From the NCBI GenBank assembly GCA_040285825.1, contig JAUPSS010000005.1, positions 806,001-870,000 of the forward strand: a stretch of 64,000 nt of DNA, read 5' to 3'. The notes beneath the pieces are model-generated. The model was not told the DNA's origin, searched no databases, and worked only from the letters and a program-made list of their open reading frames with translations. Positions 10,389-21,672 of the stretch are shown here, piece by piece (positions within the stretch are counted from its first letter, which is position 1; each line of letters begins with the position of its first letter). Source of the stretch: Eukaryota sp. TZLM1-RC (Eukaryota > Metamonada: BaSk clade). The position numbers were made by a program, and so were the translations under genes.

Positions 10389-11200
10389 CCCCAGATTTAT
10401 GGTCTATTTTTGAATGACGACCAATGGACCACTGCTATGAGAATGCGTTGTTATTTATGGCCTTGTAATTTGCCCAATGATTTGTTTTGTAAATGTGGAG
10501 CTGGTTTGACATTATCACATTTATTTAATTGTAATAGATATATTTCCTATCGTTCTACGTTGCATGATGCAGTCAGAGATCAAATCCATGCAATGTGTAA
10601 TTCCTATCATATTGAATCTTTTGTAGAACCTTTGTTGAGGTCTCTTGATATAAATGAAAGTGTAAGAGATTCAGAATATGGAAAACGACGTGCTGATGTT
10701 GTTGTGCCCTCGTTTGATGATGTCATGAATGTTGTTGATGTCGTAACAGTGGATGTTTGCAAGAAAAATGCCTTGAAAAATGCTCATTCCGAAGTATCCC
10801 CCCTTGATGACTCCGAATTGTACAAACGGAAAAAGTATGCAAATCCTTTAAAAGAATTGAAACATGTTCGCCATGTAGATTACCAAATTTGCCCATTTGC
10901 TATATCGTTGTATGGTCGTCTTGGAAAAACTGCTTTGAATTTTATTGATGATTTTGAAAATCTTGTGAAAAAAAGAATGAATAAGCGTTTTGATCGTCGG
11001 TTGTGGCTAAATCGTATTGTTTTTACTATTTTCAAATCAATTCCTAAAATGATTTCGAAAGCTTTAATGTCTGTCAGTGCACATTATGAAAACATTGTTG
11101 CTGTAAGGTTTGATGGTGTGGAAGCTTGTTTTGAAGAAATTGACTTTTAGACTGTGGTTTTGAAAATAAATTAAAATTAAATTAAAAATTTTTCTCGTTT
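10389..11200 (+). mobile_element. Fam-B, 5'-truncated copy in Fam-A
   Basis: A C-terminal third of Fam-B with an open frame to 11150: finger CKCGAGLTLSHLFNC, RLE motif KRRADVVVPSFDD...DVVTVD, C-terminus FEEIDF. The tail has AATAAA near 11166 followed by an A/T-rich run. TSD TTTCTCGTTT at 10379-10388 and 11191-11200. A typical product of incomplete target-primed reverse transcription. Confidence 0.93.
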
Positions 11201-13618
11201 GCTAGCATCAATTGTCTTCGATCGTGTCAAAGACAAAGCTTCTACATTTTTGCATCCTCATCAATTTGGAATCAAAACAATTGATGGTGCTTCTGTTGCT
11301 GCTATTGCCTCTGATACCTTTTTTAATGCAGAGGAAAATAATTTTATTTTTAATCTCGACTTTAAAAATGCTTTTAATTCTGTAAAGCGAGAAGTAATTT
11401 TTGAAGTTATTAAATCTGATTTTCCTGAGCTATCGAGTTTTTTCTACCATTGTTATGGGAAAGAATCAGATTTAATTTTTAATTCATTTGGTCTTAAATC
11501 ATCTTCTGGAGTGAAGCAGGGAGATCCTTTAGGCCCATTATTGTTTTGTTTAGCTATTCACAAAACTTTAAATATCATTAAGCAAAAATACCCTTCTATA
11601 AAAATAGTTGCTTATATGGATGATATATCCTTGATTGGTTCATTTGATTTACTAGAATTGGTTGCTCAAGAAATTGCCGATTCATATGAAAATATTGGGC
11701 TTCATCTTAATGCCAGCAAATGCCTTCTGATTGGCTCTTCTGCTCAAGACCTCGTGATAAACGATTCTATTGTCCCTTTTACTAATTATAGTAGTGATGC
11801 TTTTAAGTTCCTTGGTTGTTGGTTAGGAAATGTGCCTCAAATTCAGAATGAATTGCAAGTTATTTTTTTTTAATTTAATTTTAACTTATTTTCAAAACCA
11901 CAGTCTAAAAGTCAATTTCTTCAAAACAAGCTTCCACACCATCAAACCTTACAGCAGCAATGTTTTCATAATGTGCACTGACAGACATTAAAGCTTTCGA
12001 AATCATTTTAGGAATTGATTTGAAAATAGTAAAAACAATACGATTTAGCCACAAGCAACGATCAAAACGCTTATTCATTCTTTTTTTCACAAGATTTTCA
12101 AAATCGTCAATAAAATTCAAAGCAGTTTTTCCAAGACGACCATACAACGATATAGCAAATGGGCAAATTTGGTAATCTACATGGCGAACATGTTTCAATT
12201 CTTTTAAAGGATTTGCATACTTTTTCCGTTTGTACAATTCGGAGTCATCAAGGGGGGATACTTCGGATTGAGCATTTTTCAAGGCATTTTTCTTGCAAAC
12301 ATCCACTGTTACGACATCAACAACATTCATGACATCATCAAACGAGGGCACAACAACATCAGCACGTCGTTTTCCATATTCTGAATCTCTTACGCTTTCA
12401 TTTATATCAAGAGACCTCAACAAAGGTTCTACAAAAGATTCAATATGATAGGAATTACACATTGCATGGATTTGATCTCTGACTGCATCATGCAACGTAG
12501 AACGATAGGAAATATATCTATTACAATTAAATAAATGTGATAATGTCAAACCAGCTCCACATTTACAAAACAAATCATTGGGCAAATTGCAAGGCCATAA
12601 ATAACAACGCATTCTCATAGCAGTGGTCCATTGGTCGTCATTCAAAAATAGACCATAAATCTGGGGAATTTGATTTATCAAAACTGCAGATGAACTGTCC
12701 TTCAAATCAATCAAAAAATTGGCAAAAGCAGGATTTTTCTTTCTTAGCCGTGCTAAGTCGAACAATAAAATCCTTGTTTTCAAAATTTTCAAAAGATGTC
12801 GTTGGAGCTTTTTCAACGCAAATTTTAATGAATATAAACTTCTGTCTGGAATTTCTTGAATGGATATGGGGAAACATGATTGCCATAAGTCGGGAGATAA
12901 ACTGGATATTTCTTCTCTTAAGTTATCCAGGAATATGCTATTTGTATTTTCAAGAAGACTTTCGGCAAAAGGATATCTTCTAGAGAATTCAAATACAAAA
13001 TTTTTTCCACCACCAATAAATGCAGCTTTGGTCAAATATTTTGATGAATTGAATCCAACACCGCCAAGTTGAACATCAGAAAAAATATGATTTTTCAAAA
13101 TTGATGGATCAACAGACATTAAATAAGCCAAAAATTGGGTACGTATTTTGTAAAATTGTCTACAAAAATTGTAAGTTAGGGATGGAGGTAATGATCGCAG
13201 TAAATGAGTAATTTTTCCAGCATAACAAATTTTCAAAAGAAAAAACTTAAGATGTTTTTCCAATTCAAGAGTCTTTATGACTTCTAGCTCTTTTTTAATT
13301 GAATCTAAATAATTTTCAAGGCTGTCAAGTGTCTTTTCGGCGGAACCTAAATAGCAACCCAGAAAGCAGAAACTAGTTGAAGTATAATCAATATATGGAA
13401 CTTCGAGGGAATTAATTGTTAACTTAACATTTTTTCTAGAAATACAAAAACATTTTTGAACATTCAAATCAAGACCTATGGATTGGTATAATGTAGCAGC
13501 TTCATTAGCAACCCTATTAATTGTACTTTCTGGACCAATACAAGAAATGTCATCCATGTAAGCTACCACTTGAAGGTCAGAATTTTCTTCTTTTAATTTT
13601 TTCAAAATTGGGTGAATT

Positions 13619-15778
13619 AATTAATTTATTGAATTTGCACACTTGATTAAATTAAATCATAACTAATGGGACGACTATCATTAAACCAAGATTTCCTCTA
13701 CAAAATCTTGATTTGCTTGCTGTCTAGCTAAAGCTTCTCTAATTCGATTGAAAAACCGCGGTAATCTATTAATAATGGCAAATTGAATCCGTGAACGCCA
13801 TAAAAAAATATCAAATCTTTTCATTGTTTTTTCTTTCACCATTTTTTGGAAGTCATCCAAAAAGTTTCTGCTTCAACTGATAATCTTCCATTTATCGAAA
13901 ATGGGAAAGCAATAAAAACCAGCTGTGTATTTCTATCGATATTTGCATCTTCAATTTCTTTATCATATTTTCTATGTTTTTCTTTTGCTTTTAAAAATCC
14001 AGAGCAGCCACAGGATTAAGTTTTTCTTCTGTGAACCAAAGTATCGTTTGCAACATTACATGAGACAAAGTCAACAATAGCTTCAGAATTATCAATCCAA
14101 TCACAGTATACATCACCTCTATCATCAGAACCAAAATTATTCAGAGAAAGTGTTTCTTTCAGCAGGGGCTCTTTGATACACGATATCCTTGCAGTTTGTG
14201 CCATATTGAAAACAGTGTCTCTAACAGCATCATGTAATGAAGAACGATAAGTTATCAATTTAGAGCAATTTAGAGCATGGCGCAAAGTGAGTTGAGGTGA
14301 ATTCGAACAAATACATTTTTCTTTTGATAATAATTGGTTAATGGGGATGTTCAAATATAATCTCATTTTTGTTACAAATGCTTCATTAGTAGCACACAAT
14401 CCAAATCTTCGTGGTACAATGGTTGCAAAAAGTGAAGAATCTGACACCTTGTTTTCACAAACACCCTTTTCCAATAACAATGAGTGAAGATCTTGATTTA
14501 AAACAGCCGAGCTGCAAATATTATTATAAAGATCTTTTTCATACATTCCAGTCAATCTTTTCTGTAATGTTCGAAGAGTATACTTCAAATTTAAAACATT
14601 TTTTTCTGGAATATTGCCATTGAATGATTGGGGAAAACATCGACTCCATTTTTCTACATCAATTCTTGAAATTTCTTCATTTAATGCAAAAACAGTGGAA
14701 CTTTGCGTTGTCATCAATAAATCTTCCCAATCTGCAAATCTTTCGGAGAACTCAAAGATTGCATTTCTGCATCCACCAACAAAAAGCACACGAGGTAAGA
14801 ATAGAAGCCTTCGTCCACCCTAAACCACCATATTGTGGACTAAGGTAAGCATGATCTGGAATTTGAAACATTTTACATCCCAGTAATTGAGACAGAACTT
14901 TTGCACGTAACTCATTAAACTTTTGAGCCAAAGGTCTAGTGACGAGAGGATTTGTAGATCGAAATATATGATTAAAATTGGAACTAAAACACAGTCTTAT
15001 AATGGTAAATTTGATGTGTTTTTTTATATCTAAATTCATCATTCGGTCAATTTTGTCAGAAATTGAGTTCAACTTTTCCAACAATTTTTTTGGTAATTTC
15101 ATCATTATTTCCTAAAAACGAACCCAAATGACGAATAGCATCAATTGAATATAATTTGGCTTGAATTTCAATATCATCAATTATTGTGGAAACTGGAGAA
15201 TTCGATAACAAAACACATTTAAGTAAATTAAGTCGGAGACCAATTTTGGTAAATAATTCTTTAAAACATACAGTTGCTTTTTTTCACAATATTTAATTCA
15301 CCAATAAGCACAACATCATCCATATATGCAATCATTTTTAGTGAAGGAAACATCTCTTGAATTTGCAGTAGAATAGGATGAATGGCCAAACAAAACAAAA
15401 GAGGTCCTAACGGATCTCCTTGCTTTACGCCACTTGATGAAATCAAAATGTTGTTACCAAAAATGTAAATTAGAATATGTGCAATATGTTGATTGAAAAT
15501 ATGGTATTAATTCTGGCATATATTGCAATAGAGCACCATGGATACTGCGACGACTTAGCGAATTGAAAGCATTACTAAAATCCAATGACATGCAAACATT
15601 GGATTCATTTTGACGAAATAAGACATCAGTAGCAAAAATCGCTGAAGAGACTCCATCTGTAGTATTTATACCATATTGAAAGGGTAATAAAATCTTTTTA
15701 GCTTTTTCATTGAACCTGCTTAAGCAACACGCAGAAAAAATATTATGTAAGCTCTCAGAGACTGCAATTGGGTGAATT
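13619..15778 (-). mobile_element. Fam-C, 5'-truncated copy inside Fam-B
   Basis: Minus-strand Fam-C from the RT region (SESLHNIFSACC) to its tail. TSD AATTGGGTGAATT at 13606-13618 and 15766-15778. Motifs: GVKQGDPLG, AYMDDVVLIG, finger ICSNSPQLTLRHALNC, RLE stretch RGDVYCDW. The frame breaks at least six times, each in a homopolymer (about 13861, 14000, 14026, 14780, 15090, 15283, 15461). Against the copy at 42947 the two are otherwise near-identical, so it is recent in sequence yet full of frameshifts. Confidence 0.92.
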
Positions 15779-16088
15779 GCAAGACAAAAAAAGAAAGGAC
15801 CTAAAGGGTCTCCTTGTTTAACTCCTGATAAAGAATCCAGATTAAAAGAATTAAAAATTGTATCAGATGAATTACCATAAAACCTATAAAAAAAGGTTTC
15901 GAGTTCAGGAAAATTTGATTTGATTTCTTTCCAAATTGAATCTCTTTTCACTGAATTGAAAGCATTTTTGAAATCAAGATTAAAAATGCAACTATTTTCG
16001 TGACAATTGAAAAACAGATCAGATGTCAAAGCTGCAACTGAAGCTCCATCTATAGTTTTGATTCCATATTGGAATGGAGAAAAGTATT

Positions 16089-16328
16089 ACTGAATAGGTC
16101 TGGTAAAACAATGAACTCCACTTTCTGGTTAAATAGAATTGTTTTTTGCATTTTCAAGTCTATTCCAACAATGATTTCAAAGGCACTTTTAGCTATTGGT
16201 GTAGAATATGAACGTAATGCTGTGAGTAGGTTCAGTAATAGTGACGCTTGTTTGGAGGATATTGAATTCTAGATGGTTATTTTTATCTCAATAAATATTC
16301 CAGTTTTTTAAAAAAAAAGAAAAGTATT
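16089..16328 (+). mobile_element. Fam-D 3' tail insertion inside Fam-B
   Basis: About 230 bp of the Fam-D 3' end in plus orientation: the last 60-odd codons (KVLLNRSGKTMNSTFW-type region, ending SDACLEDIEF with TAG at 16270-16272), AATAAA at 16289 and an A-run. TSD GAAAAGTATT at 16079-16088 and 16319-16328. Strongly 5'-truncated, non-coding. Confidence 0.93.
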
Positions 16329-18387
16329 CTTTAGCATTTGTTGAAACTCGATTAAAAATTACTGAAGACATCAAGCGATAAATGGCTTCACCAATGGCAA
16401 TTGGGCGAACTTTTCCATTAGGTTTAGTTAAAGCCACTAACCGTGATGCACTTAATTCTTTGGGTGGAACAATTTTCATTATCAAAACATCTTGAAAAAA
16501 GGAACATAAATCTTTAATAATGAAGGCATTTTGGCGGCACACAGATTTCAGCATATCAAAAGTAATTCCAGATGGACCTGGAGCTTTTCCAGATGGAAGA
16601 CGGAAAATGGCAGTTTCAACTTCTTTTTCAGAAAGTGGATTTTGTTTCCAAAATTGTGAAGCAGATGGTTTATCCAAATTAAGAAATTCAGCTGGATGCA
16701 GATCCACTAATTGATTTACAGTTTCATCAGTGACAGGAGCAAGATCAGATGAGAACAGAGCGTTTTTCCCTGAACCATATCTCCCACGTAACAAAAGTTT
16801 TCGTACAGTCTTATTCTTGGGTTGTTTCTTTGGAGTGAAAACCTTTTGGGGACGAGAACCTGATTTTTGTTCAAGGAAGAATTTCCAAATAGAAAATATA
16901 TCCCATTCACCTTTTTTCAAAGCAAGACTGAATGTTCTAAACGCAACAGAAAAGGGAATGGAAGCCTTGGGACTGAGAACATTCGGAATCTTACATGGAG
17001 GCCGTAATGTATCAAGCGAGGAGCAAACATGGCATACATATAAATTATTTTTTAAAATATATCTTTCAGCTTTTTCATTACAAATAGCACAATTATCAAT
17101 TTGACTTGCTTCAAGGGGAATATCTAACATCACTGCATCATTGTCTTCTGCAGTGCACTCATCTTTGGGAGGTAAAATAAATTCTAAATTATGTAATTCA
17201 GTGGCAGCGGCGGTTACAGAATAAGAAATAGATGGATTTTGATAATTTTCACATTTTTTAGAATTCTTTTTATGACCAACTTCATGACAAGATGAGCAAC
17301 GGGGAACATTTTTTGAGAGTTTAGTGTTTTTTGTGGCACGCTGATCATTTTTTGAATTTGAAATTTTTTGAGAAGAATTTCGAGCATAGCTTGGAGGGTG
17401 GGGAGAGTGGAGGAGTGAAGGGGATGAGCTTGATCTGACGGGTAGAACCTTCACTTGGGCATTCCAATCAGTATCGGAGTCACTATCTGCCTCTGGCATC
17501 GTTTAGGGAGAGACACAGTACAACTTTGACGCCAACACAGAAAGTGAAAAATGATAGGCTTGACCAAGGGAGGGAGAAAAAAAAAATTTATTTTGGAAAA
17601 AATGAAAATTGAACTTGATTCAATTTCTTCTTTAGATATAGAAAAGCATATTAAATTTTTCATGCTTAAAATTTGCTACACTGGGAGAATAACCCACATT
17701 TTGAGATCTTGTGCTCCTTCCATAGCATTAGATTTTTGTCGTTCTTTTAATTCATTGAGAACAGAATTTTTTGCTGATTTATTGGATGTAGAACCAGGAA
17801 TGTTGAAAAGCCATTTATTTTCTTCAGCAAATTTGGGTGGTATTGGATTTACTAAATCTTCAATTTTGTGTCAATCAGCATTCTTGGGTGGTGGCAAAAA
17901 TTTTATTTATGAATTTTCTCGTAGATTTTCTGATGATTCTCATCTGTTAGTCCCCAATTGTAGTCCCTATTTGTATGAGTTATCTTGTGAACTTGAAAAA
18001 TTACCGCCACAAATTTGGACCAAATGTTTTCCTCAATCAATTCAAGAAATTCCAAACCGATCTCTATTTAATTTACAGTTTTGCTGTAAATTTTTTTTTC
18101 TCCCTCCCTTGGTCAAGCCTCTCATTTTTCACTTTCTGTGTTGGCGTCAAAGTTGTACTGTGTCTCTCCCAAAACGATGCCAGAGACTCATAGTGACTCC
18201 GATACTGATTGGAATGCCCAAGTGAAGGTTCTACCCGTCAGATCAAGCTCATCCCCTTCACTCCTCCACTCTCCCCACCCTCCAAGCTATGCTCGAAATT
18301 CTTCTCAAAAAATTTCAAATTCAAAAAATGATCAGCGTGCCGCAAAAAACACTAAACTCTCAAAAAATGTTCCCCGTTGCTCATCCT

Positions 18388-18496
18388 TTTTTTTAAATTT
18401 AATTTTATTCTAAACCTATAAATCAACATCTAAAAAATCCATCTCTCCCAAAACAAAAACACTAGATGCAACTCTCTCATATTTGTTGCTCATCCT
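18388..18496 (-). mobile_element. Fam-A tail-only insertion (about 95 bp)
   Basis: Only the final stretch of Fam-A (A-tail, 3' UTR and last 25 or so codons, minus strand) is present. It is flanked by GTTGCTCATCCT at 18376-18387 and 18485-18496. Extreme 5' truncation with a perfect 12-bp TSD, splitting the Fam-B zinc-knuckle codons. Confidence 0.94.
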
Positions 18497-18578
18497 GTCA
18501 TAAAGTTGGTCATAAAAAGAATTCTAAAAAATGTGAAAATTATCAAAATCCATCTATTTCTTATTCTGTAACTGCCGC

Positions 18579-20165
18579 ATTATACCAATCCATAGGTCTT
18601 GATTTGAATGTTCAAAAATGTTTTTGTATTTCTAGAAAAAATGTTAAGTTAATAATTAATTCCCTCGAAGTTCCATATATTGATTATACTTCAACTAGTT
18701 TCTGCTTTCTGGGTTGCTATTTAGGTTCCGCCGAAAAGACACTTGACAGCCTTGAAAATTATTTAAATTCAATTAAAAAAGAGCTAGAAGTCATAAAGAC
18801 TCTTGAATTGGAAAAACATCTTAAGTTTTTTCTTTTGAAAATTTGTTATGCTGGAAAAATTACTCATTTACTGCGATCATTACCTCCATCCCTAACTTAC
18901 AATTTTTGTAGACAATTTAACAAAATACGTACCCAATGTTTGGCTTATTTAATGTCTGTTGATCCATCAATTTTGAAAAATCATATTTTTTCTGATGTTC
19001 AACTTGGCGGTGTTGGATTCAATTCATCAAAATATTTGACCAAAGCTGCATTTATTGGTGGTGGAAAAAATTTTGTATTTGAATTCTCTAGAAGATATCC
19101 TTTTGCCGAAAATCTTCTTGAAAATACAAATAGCCTATTCCTGGATAACTTAAGAGAAGAAATATCCAGTTTATCTCCCGACTTATGGCAATCATGTTTC
19201 CCCATATCCATTCAAGAAATTACAGACAGAAGTTTATATTCATTAAAATTTGCGTTGCAAAAGCTCCAACGACATCTTTTGAAAAATTTTGAAAACAAGG
19301 ATTTTATTGTTCGACTTAGCACGGCTAAGAAAGAAAATCCTGCTTTTGCCAATTTTTTGATTGATTTGAAGGACAGTTCATCTGCAGTTTTGATAAATCA
19401 AATTCCCCAGATTTATGGTCTATTTTTGAATGACGACCAATGGACCACTGCTATGAGAATGCGTTGTTATTTATGGCCTTGTAATTTGCCCAATGATTTG
19501 TTTTGTAAATGTGGAGCTGGTTTGACATTATCACATTTATTTAATTGTAATAGATATATTTCCTATCGTTCTACGTTGCATGATGCAGTCAGAGATCAAA
19601 TCCATGCAATGTGTAATTCCTATCATATTGAATCTTTTGTAGAACCTTTGTTGAGGTCTCTTGATATAAATGAAAGCGTAAGAGATTCAGAATATGGAAA
19701 ACGACGTGCTGATGTTGTTGTGCCCTCGTTTGATGATGTCATGAATGTTGTTGATGTCGTAACAGTGGATGTATGCAAGAAAAATGCCTTGAAAAATGCT
19801 CAATCCGAAGTATCCCCCTTGATGACTCCGAATTGTACAAACGGAAAAAGTATGCAAATCCTTTAAAAGAATTGAAACATGTTCGCCATGTAGATTACCA
19901 AATTTGCCCATTTGCTATATCGTTGTATGGTCGTTTTGGAAAAACTGCTTTGAATTTTATTGATGATTTTGAAAATCTTGTGAAAAAAAGAATGAATAAG
20001 CGTTTTGATCGTCGCTTGTGGCTAAATCGTATTGTTTTTACTATTTTCAAATCAATTCCTAAAATGATTTCGAAAGCTTTAATGTCTGTCAGTGCACATT
20101 ATGAATACATTGCTGCTGTAAGGTTTGATGGTGTGGAAGCTTGTTTTGAAGATATTGACTTTTAG
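18579..20165 (+). pseudogene. Fam-B C-terminal ORF, one frameshift
   Basis: Encodes the RT motif D/E region, thumb, linker, CCHC finger and RLE domain, ending FEDIDF. The frame is open to about 19815, where one C is missing from a C-run (reading SPLMTPNC instead of SPLDDSEL), then continues in the next frame to 20165. The RLE motif RADVVVP lies just before the break. It has no start codon of its own and is a dead fragment. Confidence 0.88.
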
Positions 20166-20218
20166 ACTGTGGTTTTGAAAATAAATTAAAATTTTTTCAA
20201 AAAAAAAGTAACTGCCGC
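18579..20218 (+). mobile_element. Fam-B, 5'-truncated copy inside Fam-B
   Basis: A plus-strand Fam-B beginning at motif D (LYQSIGLDLNVQKC) inserted in an older Fam-B. TSD GTAACTGCCGC at 18568-18578 and 20208-20218. It has an A-tail at 20199-20207. Confidence 0.94.
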
Positions 20219-20905
20219 TGCTGCTGAATTAAATAATTTAGAATTTAATTTACCTCCCAAAGATGAGTGCACTGCAGAAGACAATGATGCAGTGATGTTA
20301 GATATTCCCCTTGAAGCAAGTCAAATTGATAATTGTGCTATTTGTAATGAAAAAGCTGAAAGATATATTTTAAAAAATAATTTATATGTATGCCATGTTT
20401 GCTCCTCGCTTGATAAATTACGGCCTCCATGTAAGATTCCGAATGTTCTCAGTCCCAAGGCTTCCGTTCCCTTATCTGTTGCGTTTAGAACATTCAGTCT
20501 TGCTTTGAAAAAAGGAGAATGAGATATATTTTCTATTTGGAAATTCTTCCTTGAACAAAAATCAGGTTCTCGTCCCCAAAAGGTTTTCACTCCAAAGAAA
20601 CAACCCAAGAATAAGACTGTACGAAAACTTTTGCTACGTGGGAGATATGGTTCAGGGAAAAACGCTCTGTTCTCATCTGATCTTGCTCCTGTGACTGATG
20701 AAACTGTAAATCAATTAGTGGATCTGCATCCAGCTGAATTTCTTAATTTGGATAAACCATCTGCTTCACAATTTTGGAAACAAAATCCACTTTCTGAAAA
20801 AGAAGTTGAAACTGCCATTTTCCGTCTTCCATCTGGAAAAGCTCCAGGTCCATCTGGAATTACTTTTGATATGCTGAAATCTGTGTGCCGCCAAAATTCC
20901 TTTAT

Positions 20906-20957
20906 AGTTTGTAGTTTAATAATAAATTAAAATTTTTTTAAAAAAAAATTCCTTTAT
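20906..20957 (+). mobile_element. B'' tail-only micro-insertion (39 bp plus TSD)
   Basis: About 39 bp matching only the B'' 3' UTR (TGTAGTTTAATAATAAATT type) and an A-run. It is flanked by AAAATTCCTTTAT at 20893-20905 and 20945-20957. It is assigned to B'' because that variant's tail (21336-21375 and 49825-49860, reverse strand) has the same sequence, unlike standard Fam-B. Confidence 0.85.
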
Positions 20958-21335
20958 TATTAAAGATTTATCTTCCTTTTTTCAAGATGTTTTGACAATG
21001 AAAATTGTTCCACCCAAAGAATTAAGTGCATCACGGTTAGTGGCTTTAACTAAACCTAATGGAAAAGTTCGCCCAATTGCCATTGGTGAAGCCAATTATC
21101 GCCTGATGTCTTCAGTAATTTTTAATCGAGTTTCAACAAAAGCTAAAGAATTCTTTTCTCCATTCCAATATGGAATCAAAACCATAGATGGAGCTTCAGT
21201 TGCAGCTTTGACATCTGATCTGTTTTTCAATTGTCACGAAAATAGTTGCATTTTTAATCTTGATTTCAAAAATGCTTTCAATTCAGTGAAAAGAGATTCA
21301 ATTTGGAAAGAAATCAAATCAAATTTTCCTGAACT

Positions 21336-21672
21336 TTTTTTTAATAATTTTAATTTATTATGAAACTACAGTCTAAAAGTCAATATCTTCAAAACAAGCT
21401 TCCACACCATCAAACCTCACAACAGCAATTTCTTCGTAATGTGCACTGACAGACATCAAAGCTTTCGAAATCATTTTTGGAATTGATTTGAAAATAGTCA
21501 AAACAATACGATTTAGCTACAAGCGACGATCAAAACGCTTATTCATTCTTCTTGTCACAAGATTTTCTAAATCATCAATAAAATTCATAGCAGTATTTCC
21601 AAGACGACCATACAACGATATAGCAAATGGGCAAATTTGGTAATCTACATGGCGAACATGTTTCAATTCTTT
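21336..21672 (-). mobile_element. Fam-B'' 3' fragment
   Basis: Minus-strand C-terminal end of the B'' variant (stop near 21374; SAHYEEIAVVRFDG signature shared with 49855-50301). It ends abruptly at AATTCTTTT (21664-21672), where a full-5'-end Fam-A begins. The reading frame is damaged. The tail differs from standard Fam-B. Confidence 0.82.

Larger units (their letters stand above)
11905..17499 (-). pseudogene. Fam-B ORF: zinc finger-RT-RLE polyprotein, split by insertions
   Basis: The coding pieces are 16329-17499, 15779-16088 and 11905-13618. Their summed length is 3195 nt (1065 codons with stop), in frame across both joints, with no internal stop seen. Only the two nested insertions break it. 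Domains in order: acidic/Ser-rich start (DSDSDTDW); CCHC knuckle C68, C71, H76, C83; C4 finger C137, C140, C156, C159; GKAPGPSG motif near RT start; RT motif A (NLDFKNAF), motif B (GVKQGDPLG), motif C (YMDDIS); thumb (KICYAGKITHLL); finger CKCGAG...H...C; RLE motif RADVVVP...DVVTVD. The RT would copy element RNA at a nick made by the RLE domain. Start chosen at the ATG after the conserved leader. Confidence 0.9.
11867..17587 (-). mobile_element. Full-length Fam-B retrotransposon with nested C and D
   Basis: A minus-strand Fam-B from its 5' T-run (A-run at 17577-17586 on this strand, then the CTCCCTCCC leader) to the 3' tail at 11867-11895. Removing the Fam-C (13619-15778) and Fam-D (16089-16328) insertions leaves about 3.3 kb. 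TSD TTATTTT at 11860-11866 and 17588-17594; the host is plus-strand Fam-A. The leader is about 80 nt and the 3' UTR about 35 nt. It is the most complete Fam-B in the window. Confidence 0.92.
10225..18090 (+). mobile_element. Fam-A host copy split by two Fam-B insertions
   Basis: Three segments form one plus-strand Fam-A: 10225-10388 (IADDLAHY to GESLSR), 11191-11866 (LLASIVFDRV through motif A, GVKQGDPLG, YMDDIS, to NELQVI) and 17588-18090 (LEKMKIELDS to NLQFCCK). It carries a 5'-truncated Fam-B with TSD TTTCTCGTTT and a full-length Fam-B with TSD TTATTTT. Both ends of the Fam-A copy are lost: the left at a breakpoint with minus-strand Fam-A, the right at the T-run that starts another Fam-B (18091). 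RT motifs are intact in the pieces. Confidence 0.88.
18091..21335 (+). mobile_element. Fam-B copy with intact 5' end, carrying three insertions
   Basis: Plus-strand Fam-B starts with a T-run and CTCCCTCCC; the ATG is at 18177 (MPETHSDSD). Segments are 18091-18387, 18485-18578, 20208-20905 and 20945-21335, giving the knuckle (CSSCHKVGHKKNSKKC), C4 finger (CAIC...CHVC), GKAPGPSG, RT motif 1-2 and motif A (NLDFKNAF). A TGA replaces the Trp codon at about 20521 (GE*DIF). It stops at 21335, where a B'' minus-strand tail begins. The sequence TTTTCCTGAACT at its end reappears at 32955 where another Fam-B plus segment starts. Confidence 0.88.

Noticed and set aside
14411-14840. Plus-strand small ORFs opposite Fam-C
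   Set aside because: Antisense shadows of the Fam-C C-terminal coding region; no independent support.
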